64,000 nt of DNA from contig CM018036.1 of assembly GCA_008638375.1 (NCBI GenBank), forward strand, positions 13,564,328 to 13,628,327, written 5' to 3'. Of the stretch, positions 11,437 through 21,905 are shown piece after piece. How positions within the stretch are numbered: the first letter of the stretch is position 1; every line of letters begins with the position of its first letter. The translations under genes and the position numbers were made by a program. Source of the DNA: Nyssa sinensis (lineage: Eukaryota; Streptophyta; Magnoliopsida; Cornales; Nyssaceae). The notes beneath the pieces are model-generated. The model was not told the origin of the DNA. It made no database searches and saw only the letters and a list, made by a program, of their open reading frames with translations.

Positions 11437-13548
11437 TGTAATATATTATATCTAATTCTACAAGGACTAAGACTCTTCAATATTAATTCCACTCTTATTA
11501 AAACATCTGCTCTTATTAGAATACTACTAACCCACTCCAAATATAATAAGGACTATCCACAAATACTTCAAATACTACTAGAACTCTACAATATAGAATT
11601 AGGAGACTTCCTAAAATATATGTGATTGGTTTAATTGGGCCACATAGTATCTGTCACGCCCCAAACCAAAGAACCACGGCCAAAGGGTCATTGTACCCCA
11701 AACCGGCAAGTCAATCTAAGGAGCCATCCTAGTTCTTTGTCATAAATATATAGGTCCATGTTCATTTCTTTCTTCAAATGAGTTAGTTTGATTTCCTTTA
11801 GTTTATCTCGTTCAAGCCTCGTAATGGAATTTTTTCAATTTAGCTACTATAAGAGTTCTCTATAATAAATAAAATCTAAGTTTGAGTCCATTCCAATAAC
11901 ACTGTTTAATTATACAAGTGACTAATATACATACATACAAACGAGAAAAATCAAGGTACTTTCACCCATTTTTCAATGAATGAAGTAAATATATAAAATG
12001 AGATACAAAAGTCTCTATGGTCTTTAGTTACTCAACGCAGATCTCGTGGTTGCTATCCAACTTCCGTGTACCTACCATTCCTATGAGCCAGAGGGTGAGC
12101 CATAATGCTCAGTAGGGTTTTCCAAAATCACACACAAGCACGCAAGGATGCAAAAACTAATGCAAGTGCGATGATGACATTTCTTAAGGTCTAGGATGCA
12201 ATCACAGGCATACACTTTCCAAACCTCACACATTTCCCAATCAAATTATCATACTACAATAATGTATGAGATATATACCATTCATAGTCTAAGAACATGA
12301 ATACTAGTAATCCACACGATATTATTAGTCCAACGAGATACATTCTCAACTAGGCAAAACCATTGAATAGGTATTCAAAGAGTAGCATCATGATTATACC
12401 TATCCACTCTATTCGCAACCCTGTAATGAAAGCAATAGGAACAACAAATATACAATTCTTAAATGCAATATCATGCACATGTGCCAAAGATCGATAATTC
12501 ATAACTCCACTCAATCACCTCTTATGCAATCCCCTGCACATCTCATTAGTTCTCAATGACCATTCAAAATTGCCAAAGGCAGTTTTCGATGCCTATTTTG
12601 AGAAAAAAATGCCATTATAGGCCTCAATTTTTTGTAAAATGAACAAGGTATCTAAATAATCAAATGATCATACCAATGCATTATGAATCATAGGGATTAT
12701 AATACAACATTCCAACTATCCAACATGTTTAATCAAGTCACAATGGCATTGTCATCCCAAGAGCACAATAACAACCAAATATCAATGCTTAAGAGATTAA
12801 GGAATTTCTCAAGTAAGAAAGCAATAACTCAATATATGTCATTCAAATAGAAAGAAAGGAATCTATTAAGATTCATCCATAAGGAACATCCACACTATAA
12901 CTAGAAACATGGCATAAGCAAGACATTCTACTAGAATAACCAACAAATCTTTGATTATCTCTATACAAAGAATTATAGGAATTGTCCGTAAACATCCCAA
13001 AGATATAATCCAGTCAAATACTAACAATTTATCCCATTCCTATATCAAAGTGTCCTAAAGTTTTCCAATATTATGATTAATCTGAAAGGAAGTTCTACAT
13101 GTCCATGCTCACCCATATTCTTATAGAATGCACATCACTCATGAAAATATCTATTCACACCAACCATGTCCCAAACGATGCTTATGTAATCTTAGGCAAC
13201 TAAGGTAACATTTGAAAAACACCCATGCTTGTAAATACATCTACATATGAGTACACATATATTTAGATATAGTCATTTTATGTGCATTATTGACAATTCA
13301 TGAAACACACAATTACTTAGCTTCCTTGGGAAGCTTTGGAACACATCACTATGGCAAGTTGGCCAAACGTGCATGTACGGGCCTCATAGTCGGGCTCAGA
13401 AAACCTAAAAACCTTAAGGATGGCCCTTTCCTATTTTTCTATATTCTTCTGGTAGCTCATTTACTACTAAGGGAAATTTAAAAATTATTAATTTTTTTGT
13501 ATTCATATTTTTGGTACCTTATTTGACAAAATGGACCCCACTTTTTGC
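11437..13548. other. Non-coding intron DNA with LTR-like debris
   Basis: No gene is visible. At 11652 a TGTCACGCCCC sequence starts a stretch resembling the ends of the large LTR-like elements elsewhere in this window (for example TGTCACGCC at 34343). Its other end is not clear, so it may be a truncated solo LTR. The rest, to 13548, is AT-rich with no protein similarity that I can see. Confidence 0.4.
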
Positions 13549-13977
13549 CAAACGACTTTTTTTAGGTCTCTGATTTCACTTTTTGTCATTTATAGTAATT
13601 TTTTATTTTGCAATTACTTTGTTTAGGAAATTCTGAATTACCTTTCTGCTTGAGTCTATAGTTTCCTAGTTTGATATGGTTTCTAGTTTTCTAAAAAGCC
13701 CTAATTTTTTTAATTTAGATTTTTCATCTTTTTCGAAATTATTATAGTTTCCTAATTATAATAGGACTAGTATAAGAAATTAGTAAATTTCTATTCAGAT
13801 TAGTAGTAGTCTTAGCCTATATATATGATGTAAAGCAGTCTTTATTATGCAGATTATTAATAATATATTTCTGTTTAGAAATTTGAGATTTGTTCTCTTT
13901 AGGTGAGGAGTCCCTTTGTTCTTGGTTACTAAAGAATTCAACATGTTTGATTCTCCTTCACGTTCCGTACTATATTA
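13549..13977 (+). repeat. 5' LTR of the intron-2 gypsy element
   Basis: It aligns with 19618-20052 from GCCAAACGAC through TTTCTAGTTTTCTAAAAAGCC, AGATTAGTAGTAGT and GGTGAGGAGTCCC to CTTCACGTT-CGTACT. The outer start is not sharp, so the true left end could be earlier. Confidence 0.75.
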
Positions 13978-13979
13978 GT

Positions 13980-13991
13980 TGGTATTAGAGC
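13980..13991 (+). other. Primer-binding site (initiator Met tRNA type)
   Basis: TGGTATTAGAGC lies two bases after the 5' LTR and differs at one base from the common plant site TGGTATCAGAGC. It is where minus-strand DNA synthesis would be primed. Confidence 0.8.
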
Positions 13992-14317
13992 GCAGATTTT
14001 TCTAGCTCAATGGCAAACGATGGAGGCTATATGGGCAACAATTGGCGACCATAGGCAACAATTAGCACAAATTAGTGATTAGCTTAGTGCTATACAATAG
14101 ATGCTCATGTGGCTGAATTTTAATGCCCTTAGAGACCCTTCAGTCGACACGAATCACCCCAAAGGATTTGTTTGAGTCCATCTTGAAGATAGGACTATAC
14201 CAAGTCAGCATCTCCAAAGGTAGCCTGCCTACTGGAGACAAATCAGATTCGGATGATGAGGAGGACTACGAGATTCATAGGCCTGCAAGACAAGACTGAG
14301 ATTTTTAGGATTGTCGG

Positions 14318-14738
14318 ATGAAGGCCAACATCCCTACTTTTAATGAAAATCTTAACATTCAAGATTTCATTGACTGGATTTCTGAGGCTGACTGATTTCT
14401 AAACATGATGGAGGTTCCTGATGACTAGATGGTCAAGCTTGTCGCGTTAAAGCTGAAGGGTGGAGTAGTAGTTTGGTGGGACCAATTGCATCGAAATTGA
14501 CAACGACGAGGTAAGCAACCAGTTCGAGTTTGGTAAAAGATGAAGCAGTACATAATAGAAAGATTTCTCCCCTCAAATTATAAGCAGTACCTATTTCAGG
14601 TATACCAGAATTGCACCCAAGGCAGCCAATCAGTTTTTGATTATACAACAGACTTTAACCGATTGTATGTTCGCAATAATCTGGCTAAAATAGAAAGGGC
14701 AGAGGGTGACACGATATTTGAGCAGACTTAAGCCCTCA
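14318..14738 (+). pseudogene. gypsy gag, N-terminal part
   Basis: The frame from 14318 reads like a gypsy gag capsid domain: NIPTFNENLNIQDFIDW, then EVPDD and GVVVWWDQL, then FLPSNYKQYLFQVYQNC. Several in-frame stops interrupt it, for example after ISEAD, after PDD and near 14729. The C-terminal part resumes at 16110 after the inserted solo LTR. Confidence 0.8.
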
Positions 14739-14743
14739 ATCTG

Positions 14744-16109
14744 TGGAAGCGCGTCGTTAACACTCCAAAAATAATTTAACCTTACTTCTTAGCACAATAA
14801 AAGAAAACAAACACAGTAGCTAGATAAGGGTCGAACCCACAGAGAGTGTTCACACTTTATTTTTATTTATTCTGACCAATTCTAAACTAAAACTCAATTA
14901 ATAACAAAACAATAAATGGGAGGGTTGGAATTCTGATCAAACTAATTATGATTAAAAACTAAATTAATAACAGAAATCAATGAATTAAAACTTCAGTTCT
15001 TCGGTTCAATCTTACCCTTACAGTTAATGGAACAATCAATCAACTATAACATTATTCTACCCTTTAATGAATCTAATAATCCTAGGTAACAACAAGCTCT
15101 GCTACCCGAAATTCTCCTTAATATCCTCACTAATGAAACAAGATCTCCATTAGATTCTAACCATTAGACAATTTAGAACAAGCTCTCTAAATTTAATATA
15201 ATGGCAGCATTAATCTCAAGGAAATTAGATTATTCTAAGCAACAATCACACAAGCTCGGACTGTTTAACTTAGCTCATGATAATCATAGCAATAAACAAA
15301 AGCTTGTCCACAATTATCTATCACTATTTGCCACAATTGATTAGGAAGCATATCAATTATGTAATATACTTCCTGAATCTAGCACTTGATAATAATCTGA
15401 TCAATTAAATAGGCCTTGATTAAATCAATCAAACCAAATATCAATAAAACAATTAAAACAGATTATCATGAAAAGATTTATAAGAAAAGGGAGAAATAAT
15501 GTTACTGATTTGATTCAACTATTAAACCGCAATGAGAGTTTGAAATCCCCTTTGAACTGAATTAAAAAAGTCTAGCCTGACATCATTAAATAAAAAAATC
15601 CTAATGAATTTGTTTCTCTCAAACTCTGCACGCTGCTTCTGTCTCTCTTCTTTTTGCGCCACAACAGGTCCTGCACCGCACCAGCTCTTCCCCCTTTTCT
15701 CCTCTTTTGCTGCGATTTTAAATGCCCCACAGCTCTAGACGCCTCGTTTCTCTCTTTTAAAAACCCAGCTGCGCAGCCCACTTTTCCCTTTATTGCGTCG
15801 CACAGTAGCCCCGTTCCTTCTTTTCACTTTTTTCTTTTTTTTTCTTCAGTTAGGCCCACCTTTCTTGCTTTGACTTTTCTTTCTTTCTTCTTTTTCCCTT
15901 TTGTTTTCCTTTGGCCAGCCGCTGCTCTTCTTTTCTTTCTTTGTTCTTTTTTCTCATTCTCTTCCAGCCGCAACTTTCTTTGTTTTATTTTCTTTTTCCT
16001 TCAATGCTTCCTGATTCAATAAATATATTAATCAGCTCACTTAAATAAAAAATATGTCATAAAACTAAATATAAAGGAATTAAAAATATTAAATATTATG
16101 CTCTTATCA
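14744..16109 (-). mobile_element. Solo LTR, family A, inserted in gypsy gag
   Basis: Read on the minus strand it starts TGATAAGAGCATAATATT and ends ACGCGCTTCCA, with TG...CA termini. It is flanked by a perfect 5-bp TSD, ATCTG, at 14739-14743 and 16110-16114. Removing the element and one TSD rejoins the gag reading at SICDKIGLQVLW, which confirms the borders. It has no internal domain, primer site or second LTR, so it is a solo LTR. A second family member lies at 41400-42946 in the opposite orientation. The two share both ends and most of the interior; the middle differs, and here it is pyrimidine-rich on the + strand (about 15800-16000). Confidence 0.85.
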
Positions 16110-16230
16110 ATCTGTGACAAAATTGGATTGCAAGTTTTGTGGATGGTTGACGTGGCTTATAACATGGCACTGAAGGGAGAATTGTTGGAAAATGAGAGAA
16201 GGGCTGGAAGTTCTAGTGCAGTACCCTTTC
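16110..16230 (+). pseudogene. gypsy gag, C-terminal part
   Basis: From the TSD onward the frame reads SICDKIGLQVLWMVDVAYN and then MALKGELLENERR, the conserved end of chromovirus-type gag. It directly continues the gag broken at 14738. Soon after, near 16230, the reading jumps to the middle of the reverse transcriptase, so the zinc knuckle, protease and start of RT are deleted. Confidence 0.8.
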
Positions 16231-16234
16231 GCAA

Positions 16235-17290
16235 GATAACATACTTGATATGTTTGAGGGTTCAAAGTTATTTTCCAAGATTAATCTTCACAGTAGAAAC
16301 CACAAGATTTGGATTAGGCCTAGTGATGAACAGGAAACTGCGTTCAAAACTAAAGATGGCTTGTATGAGTAGTTGGTGATGCCTTTCGGCTTAACCAATG
16401 CAGCTAACACTTTTATGCGAGTCATGAACCATAATTTGAGGCCTTTGGTTAGAAAGTTTTCTATTGTTTATTTTGATGACATTCTTATTTACAGCAAAAC
16501 TGAAAAGGAGCATTTTGATCATCTACAGCAGATCTTGATAGTGTTGTTGGAAAGTAAGTTGTACATCAACTTTAAAAAGAAAATTTTTTTGACTAACAAT
16601 TTATTGTTTTTGGGCCATGTGGTTAGTGCAGATGGAATTCATGTGGATGATAAAAAAAGTTCAGGCAATTCGTGAATGGCCAATGCCTAAAAAAGTTGGC
16701 AATGTGCGGAGTTTTCATGGACTAGCGATATTCTATCACAGACTCATCCACAATTTCAATGCAATTACATCTCCAATTATTGAATGCTTGAAAATAGGGA
16801 AGCTTAATTGGGGTGAAGAGGCAGAAAAAAGTTACGCCTTGATTAAAGAGAAGTTGTGCACTGCTCTAGTTTTAGCCTTGCCTAACTTTGAGAAGGTTTT
16901 TGAAGTAGAGTGTGATGCAAATGGAGTTGGCATTGGGGCAGTATTGTCTCAAGAGAAGCGATCAATGATATTTTTTAGTGAGAAGATGAGTGAGGCCTGT
17001 CAAAAGTGGAGTACCTATGATCAGGAATTCTATGTGGTTGTTAGAGCTTTGAAGTATTGGGAACATTATCTTGTGCAACGAGAGTTTGTGCTCTACATAG
17101 ATCACCAAGTTTTAAAGTACATCAACAGCCAGAAACACTTGAATAAAATGCATATGAGATGGTCCACATTCCTTCAGAAGTTCCCTATTTGTCATTAAAT
17201 ACAAATCTGGTAGCTTAAATAGAGTTGCAGATGCGTTAAGCAGAATGGCTAATCTTCTTGTTACATTGGCACAAGAGTTTGTGGGATTTG
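16235..17290 (+). pseudogene. gypsy reverse transcriptase and RNase H, degenerate
   Basis: RT reading begins near [12 protein letters not shown] and continues through the MPFGLTNA motif (about 16379) to the catalytic YFDDILIYS near 16470. The frame shifts near 16660 into the connection region, then RNase [47 protein letters not shown] and the [11 protein letters not shown] segment. A further shift near 17190 leads into NRVADALSR, the normal RNase H end. A stop just before MPFGL and the shifts make it non-functional, although the catalytic YFDD is kept. Confidence 0.88.
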
Positions 17291-17872
17291 AGTTCCTAAA
17301 GGAATTGTATGAAATCTCAAACTGTTATAGATTTCTATGTGTATGAAGGGCATTTATTCAAAGGCAACTCTTTGTGCATCCCGCAAACATCCTTGCTAGA
17401 GAAGCTGATTCATGATCTACATGGCAGTGGATTGAGTGGACATATGGGCAGAGATAAGACAATAACAATTGTGGATGAGCAGTTATTTTGGCCGTAAGTC
17501 TATGGGGACGTTGGTAATTATGTTCGAAAATGCAATACTTGTCAATTCTTTTAAGGTCAGTCACAAAACACTGGTCTTTATACTCCTTTACATGTTTCTA
17601 ATTCTGTTTGGGAACACCTATCTATGGATTTTGCGTTAAGACTACCTCGAACACAACGAAGGGTAGATTCTGTTTTTGTAGTTGTTGACGGGTTTTCTAA
17701 GATGGCACACTTCATTCCATGTCGAAAGACATCAGATGCTTCACACATTGCACAATTGTTCTTTTGAGAGATTGTGAGATTCTAAGATCGTGACACAAAG
17801 TTCCTTAGTCACTTTTGGGTTATTTTGTGAAGAATGTTTGATACTTCCTTGAAGCGCACTACTACAGCTGAT
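17291..17872 (+). pseudogene. gypsy integrase, first copy, truncated
   Basis: It reads [35 protein letters not shown] and VRKCNTCQ, the integrase H-H-C-C zinc finger, then [18 protein letters not shown] containing the first catalytic Asp. It has several stops. It ends abruptly near 17872 after a SLKRTTTADV-like segment, where an LTR-like sequence starts. The same region is repeated at 18268 onward. Confidence 0.8.
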
Positions 17873-18267
17873 GTATGACAGATTTGGTACCCTAAAAATA
17901 AAGAAAATTATTTTAGAGTTGTATTAGAATTGTTTAATTTCTAATTTTTATTTATTCCTAATTTATTTAGTTTTCTTTGTTTTATTAGAATTAGAATAGG
18001 AAATATATGAATTAGTAATTTCCTATTCAAATTACTAGTCTTTATTATATTAGAATTAGTATAAAAAATAGGAGTTTTGACTTCCTAGTCAAAACATGAG
18101 TATTCTAGCACTATAAATATGATGTAATATGTCTTTATGGTGAATTTTCTTTATCAATAAATATTAATTACGCATTTTGGAGAATTATTTTCTCTTGTTG
18201 GGTAAGGAGTCCCCATGTTACTTTGTTACTAAGGAATTCGATGTGTTCCCTGCGAAGGATTTATTTT
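17873..18267 (+). repeat. LTR-like remnant between two integrase copies
   Basis: It contains GGTAAGGAGTCCCC and TTACTAAGGAATTCGA-GTGTT near its end, matching the ends of the two outer LTRs, and has a similar AT-rich body and transcription-start-like region. It is clearly related to them but more diverged. The first integrase breaks off at its left edge and a second integrase starts at its right edge, as expected from recombination or insertion of a related element. Confidence 0.6.
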
Positions 18268-19441
18268 CTATATGCATGAAGGGTACTTATTCAAAGGCAA
18301 ATTTGTGCATCCCTCAAACATCTTTGCAAGATAAGTTGATTCGTGATCTACATGGAAGTGGATTGAATGGACACATGGGTAGAGATAAGACAATAGCAAG
18401 TACGGAAGAGTAGTATTTTTGGCCGCAAATCAAGAGGGACGCTGGTAATTATGTTCGAATATGCTATACTTGTCAAGTCTCTAAAGGTCAATCACAAAAC
18501 ATTGGTCTTTATACTCCTTTACCTGTTCTTAATCCTGTTTGGTAAGACCTGTCTATGGTTTTTGTGTTTGGACTACCTCGAACACAACGAGGGGTAGATT
18601 CTGTTTTTGTAGTTGTTGATAGGTTTTTTAAGATGACGCACTTCATTCCATGCCGAAAGACATCAGATGCTTTACACATTTTACGATTGTTCTTTTGAGA
18701 AATTGTGAGACTCTATTGAGTTTCATAGTCCATTACATCAGATCATGACACAGTTCCTTAATCACTTTTGGGTTACTTTGTGGAGAATGTTTGACACTTC
18801 CTTGAAGCGCAGTACTACATCTCATCCCCAAACAAATGGTTAAACGGAGGTGACAAACAAAACATTGGGCAACCTAGTTCACAATATTTGTGGAGATAGG
18901 CCTAAGTAGTGAGATCATGCCTTGCCTCAAGCTAAGTTTGTATATAACAGTGTCGTTCAGTGTCACAAAAAGAACACCTTTTGCAGTTATCTACATCATT
19001 CAACCAAAGAATTTGTAGATTTGGTTCGATTACTTAAGGGCTATGGTGTGAGTGTTGTAGTAGAGAATATGGCAGAACAAACCCAAACAGTACCTGCTGA
19101 AGTGAAACAGAAATTGGAACAAACTAATGCTAAATACAAAGTGCTGCAGATAAGCATAGACTACCCAAAGTGTTCAAGGAAGGAGATTCTGTTATGGTCT
19201 TCTTACGTAGAGAGAGATTTCTAGTAGATAACTATAGCTAATTGAAGCCAAAGAAATATGGTCCATGCAAAATTATGCACAAGGTCAATGACAATGCTTA
19301 TGTTATTGATTTGCCAAAAACTATAGGAATTTCACGAACTTTCAATGTAGTTGACATATACGAATACCATGTTGAAGACCATTTCTATCCCAATCATAAC
19401 TCGAGATTGAGTTCTTTTCCAGAAAAGGGGACTGATATAGA
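18268..19441 (+). pseudogene. gypsy integrase, second copy, and C-terminal region
   Basis: This repeats the zinc finger ([27 protein letters not shown]) and core ([20 protein letters not shown]), then continues into parts missing from the first copy: PQAKFVYNS, LVRLLKGYGVSVVVENMAEQ, EVKQKLEQTNAKYK, and finally [19 protein letters not shown] plus [17 protein letters not shown]. Many stops and shifts are present. The last block is the integrase C-terminal domain of chromovirus-like elements. Confidence 0.85.
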
Positions 19442-19617
19442 ATAATTTGTGGAGGCTTTTGAAGAATAATGGGAACATTCCAAGTCCCATTCCAATAAAA
19501 AAGTACTAGTAGACGCAGAGTTGGTCATTTATGTTTTTGGGAACAGAAATCATATCTTGACCCAAAACGGCGAGACAAACAATACTCATCGTTCTGCCAT
19601 GGCCAAAGATAACACGG

Positions 19618-20052
19618 GGCCAAACGACTTCGTTTAGGCCTCCGATTTCACTTTTTACCATTTATAGTAATTTTTAATTTTGCAATTACTTGTTTAGGAA
19701 AGTCTGAATTAACTTCTGCTTACTACTATAATTTCCTAGTTTGAAATGGGTTCTAGTTTTCTAAAAAGCCCCAATTTTTATTAATTTTGGATTTTTTTTC
19801 TTTTTCAGAATTATTATAGTTTCTTAATTGTAATAGGACTAGTATAAGGAATTAGTAGATTCCTATTCAGATTAGTAGTAGTATTAGCCTATGTATATGA
19901 TGTAAAGTAGTCTTTATTATGCAGATTATCAATAATATATTTCTGTTTAGAAATTTGAGATTTGTTCTCTTTGGGTGAGGAGTCCCCCTTTTGTTCTTGG
20001 TTACTAAGGAATTCAACGTGTTTGATTCTCCTTCACGTTTCGTACTGCATTA
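19618..20052 (+). repeat. 3' LTR of the intron-2 gypsy element
   Basis: It matches the 5' LTR at 13549-13977 with many substitutions and small indels, which indicates an old insertion. A purine-rich AGAAAAGGGGAC at 19420-19431 is a possible polypurine tract, though it lies about 190 bases before the detectable repeat start. Confidence 0.7.
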
Positions 20053-20563
20053 TGTGTTATTGCATTTAATACAAATTTAAGTTTTTGTTTAACGAAGACC
20101 TTCGCTAAATTTTTCATATTACGACAATGATTATTTTTATTATTCTTGTATAATTACATTGGTTGTATAAATATCACTCTTATTGCTAGCTTTAACCATC
20201 TAGGATTTGGGGTGTTCACATTATATCCAATTTCATAGCAAATCTTGCAGGGGAATGATTCAAATGGTACCTCTTTAACAGCTTCTGCATTATCAATATG
20301 TTATCAGTCATGTTCATTGTTACCACAATTCACTCCTCCCACAGGGAATTGCAAATTGGGATTGCATGATCTAAAACATGGATCATTAGCAATTTGGAAC
20401 ACAAGATTTAGCGTTCCAATCTAAATATCAAAAGTCCAATAAAAATCATACAAAATATACATATATCATTGAAATTTTATTTTATAATGGCTGGGATTCG
20501 TTGAAGTCTTTTTGGTGTATATATATACATACCAATATTATTACAAACACAATAAAAAATACG
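20053..20563. other. Unassigned intron DNA
   Basis: AT-rich sequence between the gypsy 3' LTR and the LINE fragment. I see no gene or repeat structure. Confidence 0.4.
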
Positions 20564-21905
20564 TCACGTTCCAAATAAACGTATCTCGTTCCAACAAAGC
20601 GATCCAAAGAAGCCTACTCCTAATGTACCATGTTTTATAACAAGTGACGATTTACGTTCTCGTTTCCCGTACCATAACAATCCACGTTCCAAGTAATATT
20701 GGTTATGTTCCTCTCTAAAATAACTGCAACTTGATTCAGACTGATAATGCTTGGCTATAAATTTTGAAATACACTTACACTTAACACTGCAATAAGCAAT
20801 TGGCCTGTGGTTCTTCATGCTAGAAGGATTTGCTGATTTGGGAACAAGGGTAGTTACTGTTGAGTTCCATTCCTTCCACATTTTCTTTGTTCTGAAAAAG
20901 AACTTGACTATATCAACTAAGTCAGGCCCCACAACCCCACAATTTCTTGGATAAAACCCAACATCATAGCCATCTGGACCTTGAGATTTATGCTCATTAA
21001 TACTAAAAAGTGCAACTTTTATCTAAGTCTCTGTAACATCTTGGATCAGCTTAACCCTGCATCTTTCTGGAATTCTAATCTTCATAATCTCTCTTAATCT
21101 CTGCTTAGTTGTTGAAGTGTACTCAGTAGAAGTACCTAACAAGTCATCAAAAAACCCAACTGCTTCCTGCTTAATATCCCTCAGCCTTCTCAAGAACATT
21201 CCCTTGACTGTCTTTAATACTTAGGATTTTTTTGGCGTTCCTTCTCCAATTCATTTTTTTTATGAAAAAAAGAAGTATTTTGATCTCCCAATTGAAGCCA
21301 CTGAACCTTTTCCATTTGTTTAATATAAGATTCTTCAGCCAAACTCTATTGAACAAACTTGCTAGCTTTCTCCTTTTCTTGGCCTCAAAGTTCTGCATTA
21401 TCTGAGTTATGAAAATATGCTCTCTGTGCTTCATCCAACTCCAGCTTTGCTTCTTTGACTCTTTGGGATTTATTGTTATAGAATTTCTTACTAACTTCTT
21501 TCAAAATGGGCGGAAGCCTTTCCAGCTTTTTGTTTTTCACTTACTATGTCCATAGGATTCCCCTTAGTAGTATTTTGCCATTGCTTTCTAAGGACTTTAG
21601 AAAACTCTTTATGATGCATCCAAAAATTTAAAAACATGAAAGGCTTATTTATTTTATTAATCTGAGTCTCAATGGAACAAATCCCTAGGGGATGATCAGA
21701 TAATCCAGGATCCAAATACCAACCATCGACTTCTATAATTTGTTACAACCAACAGTCGTTCACCAACATTTTGTCCAATTCACAAACAATATTATTCGCC
21801 CCTCCCTTTTTGTTATTCCAAGTGAAATGATAACCTCTTGTTAAAAGGTCTTCAAACTTGTTATTCCTGATAAAATTGTTCTTGTTTGCGCAAAGGGATA
21901 CCACA
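20564..21905 (-). mobile_element. Degenerate L1-type LINE fragment
   Basis: Read on the minus strand, the right part resembles the end of a LINE endonuclease (FTWNN near 21810, DPGLSDHPLG near 21710). It is followed by the linker with NFWMHHKEF, a FFIKKMNWRRNAKKI and IKDSQGNVLE region (about 21190-21290), and the first RT motifs VKFFFRTKKMWKEWNSTV, TLVPKS and NHRPIAYCSVKCKCISK (20760-20930). The rest of RT is missing. Frameshifts and stops occur throughout. It lies antisense to the CNL gene in intron 2. Neither a poly(A) tail nor a TSD is visible. Confidence 0.85.

Larger units (their letters stand above)
13549..20052 (+). mobile_element. Decayed Ty3/gypsy element, interrupted and partly duplicated
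   Basis: Related sequences at both ends (13549-13977 and 19618-20052) act as LTRs. The primer-binding site TGGTATTAGAGC follows the left one. Between them, in order, are gag, RT with YFDDIL, RNase H, an integrase part, an LTR-like remnant, and a second integrase with its C-terminal region. This gag-RT-RNaseH-INT order defines Ty3/gypsy elements. The integrase C-terminus (KYGPCKI...NVVDIYEYH) suggests a chromovirus-type clade, as inference. Many stops, a large gag-to-RT deletion and a solo LTR inside gag make it inactive. It lies in CNL intron 2 in the same orientation as the gene. Confidence 0.85.

Noticed and set aside
15654..16022. Open frame of 122 codons rich in F, L and S
   Set aside because: It lies inside the solo LTR on its pyrimidine-rich middle and has no family match.
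14744..16109. Mutator-like element, based on a longer shared flank (TCAATCTGTG)
   Set aside because: Element ends TG...CA plus a 5-bp TSD explain the longer match, since TCA belongs to the element end; the second copy also fits an LTR.
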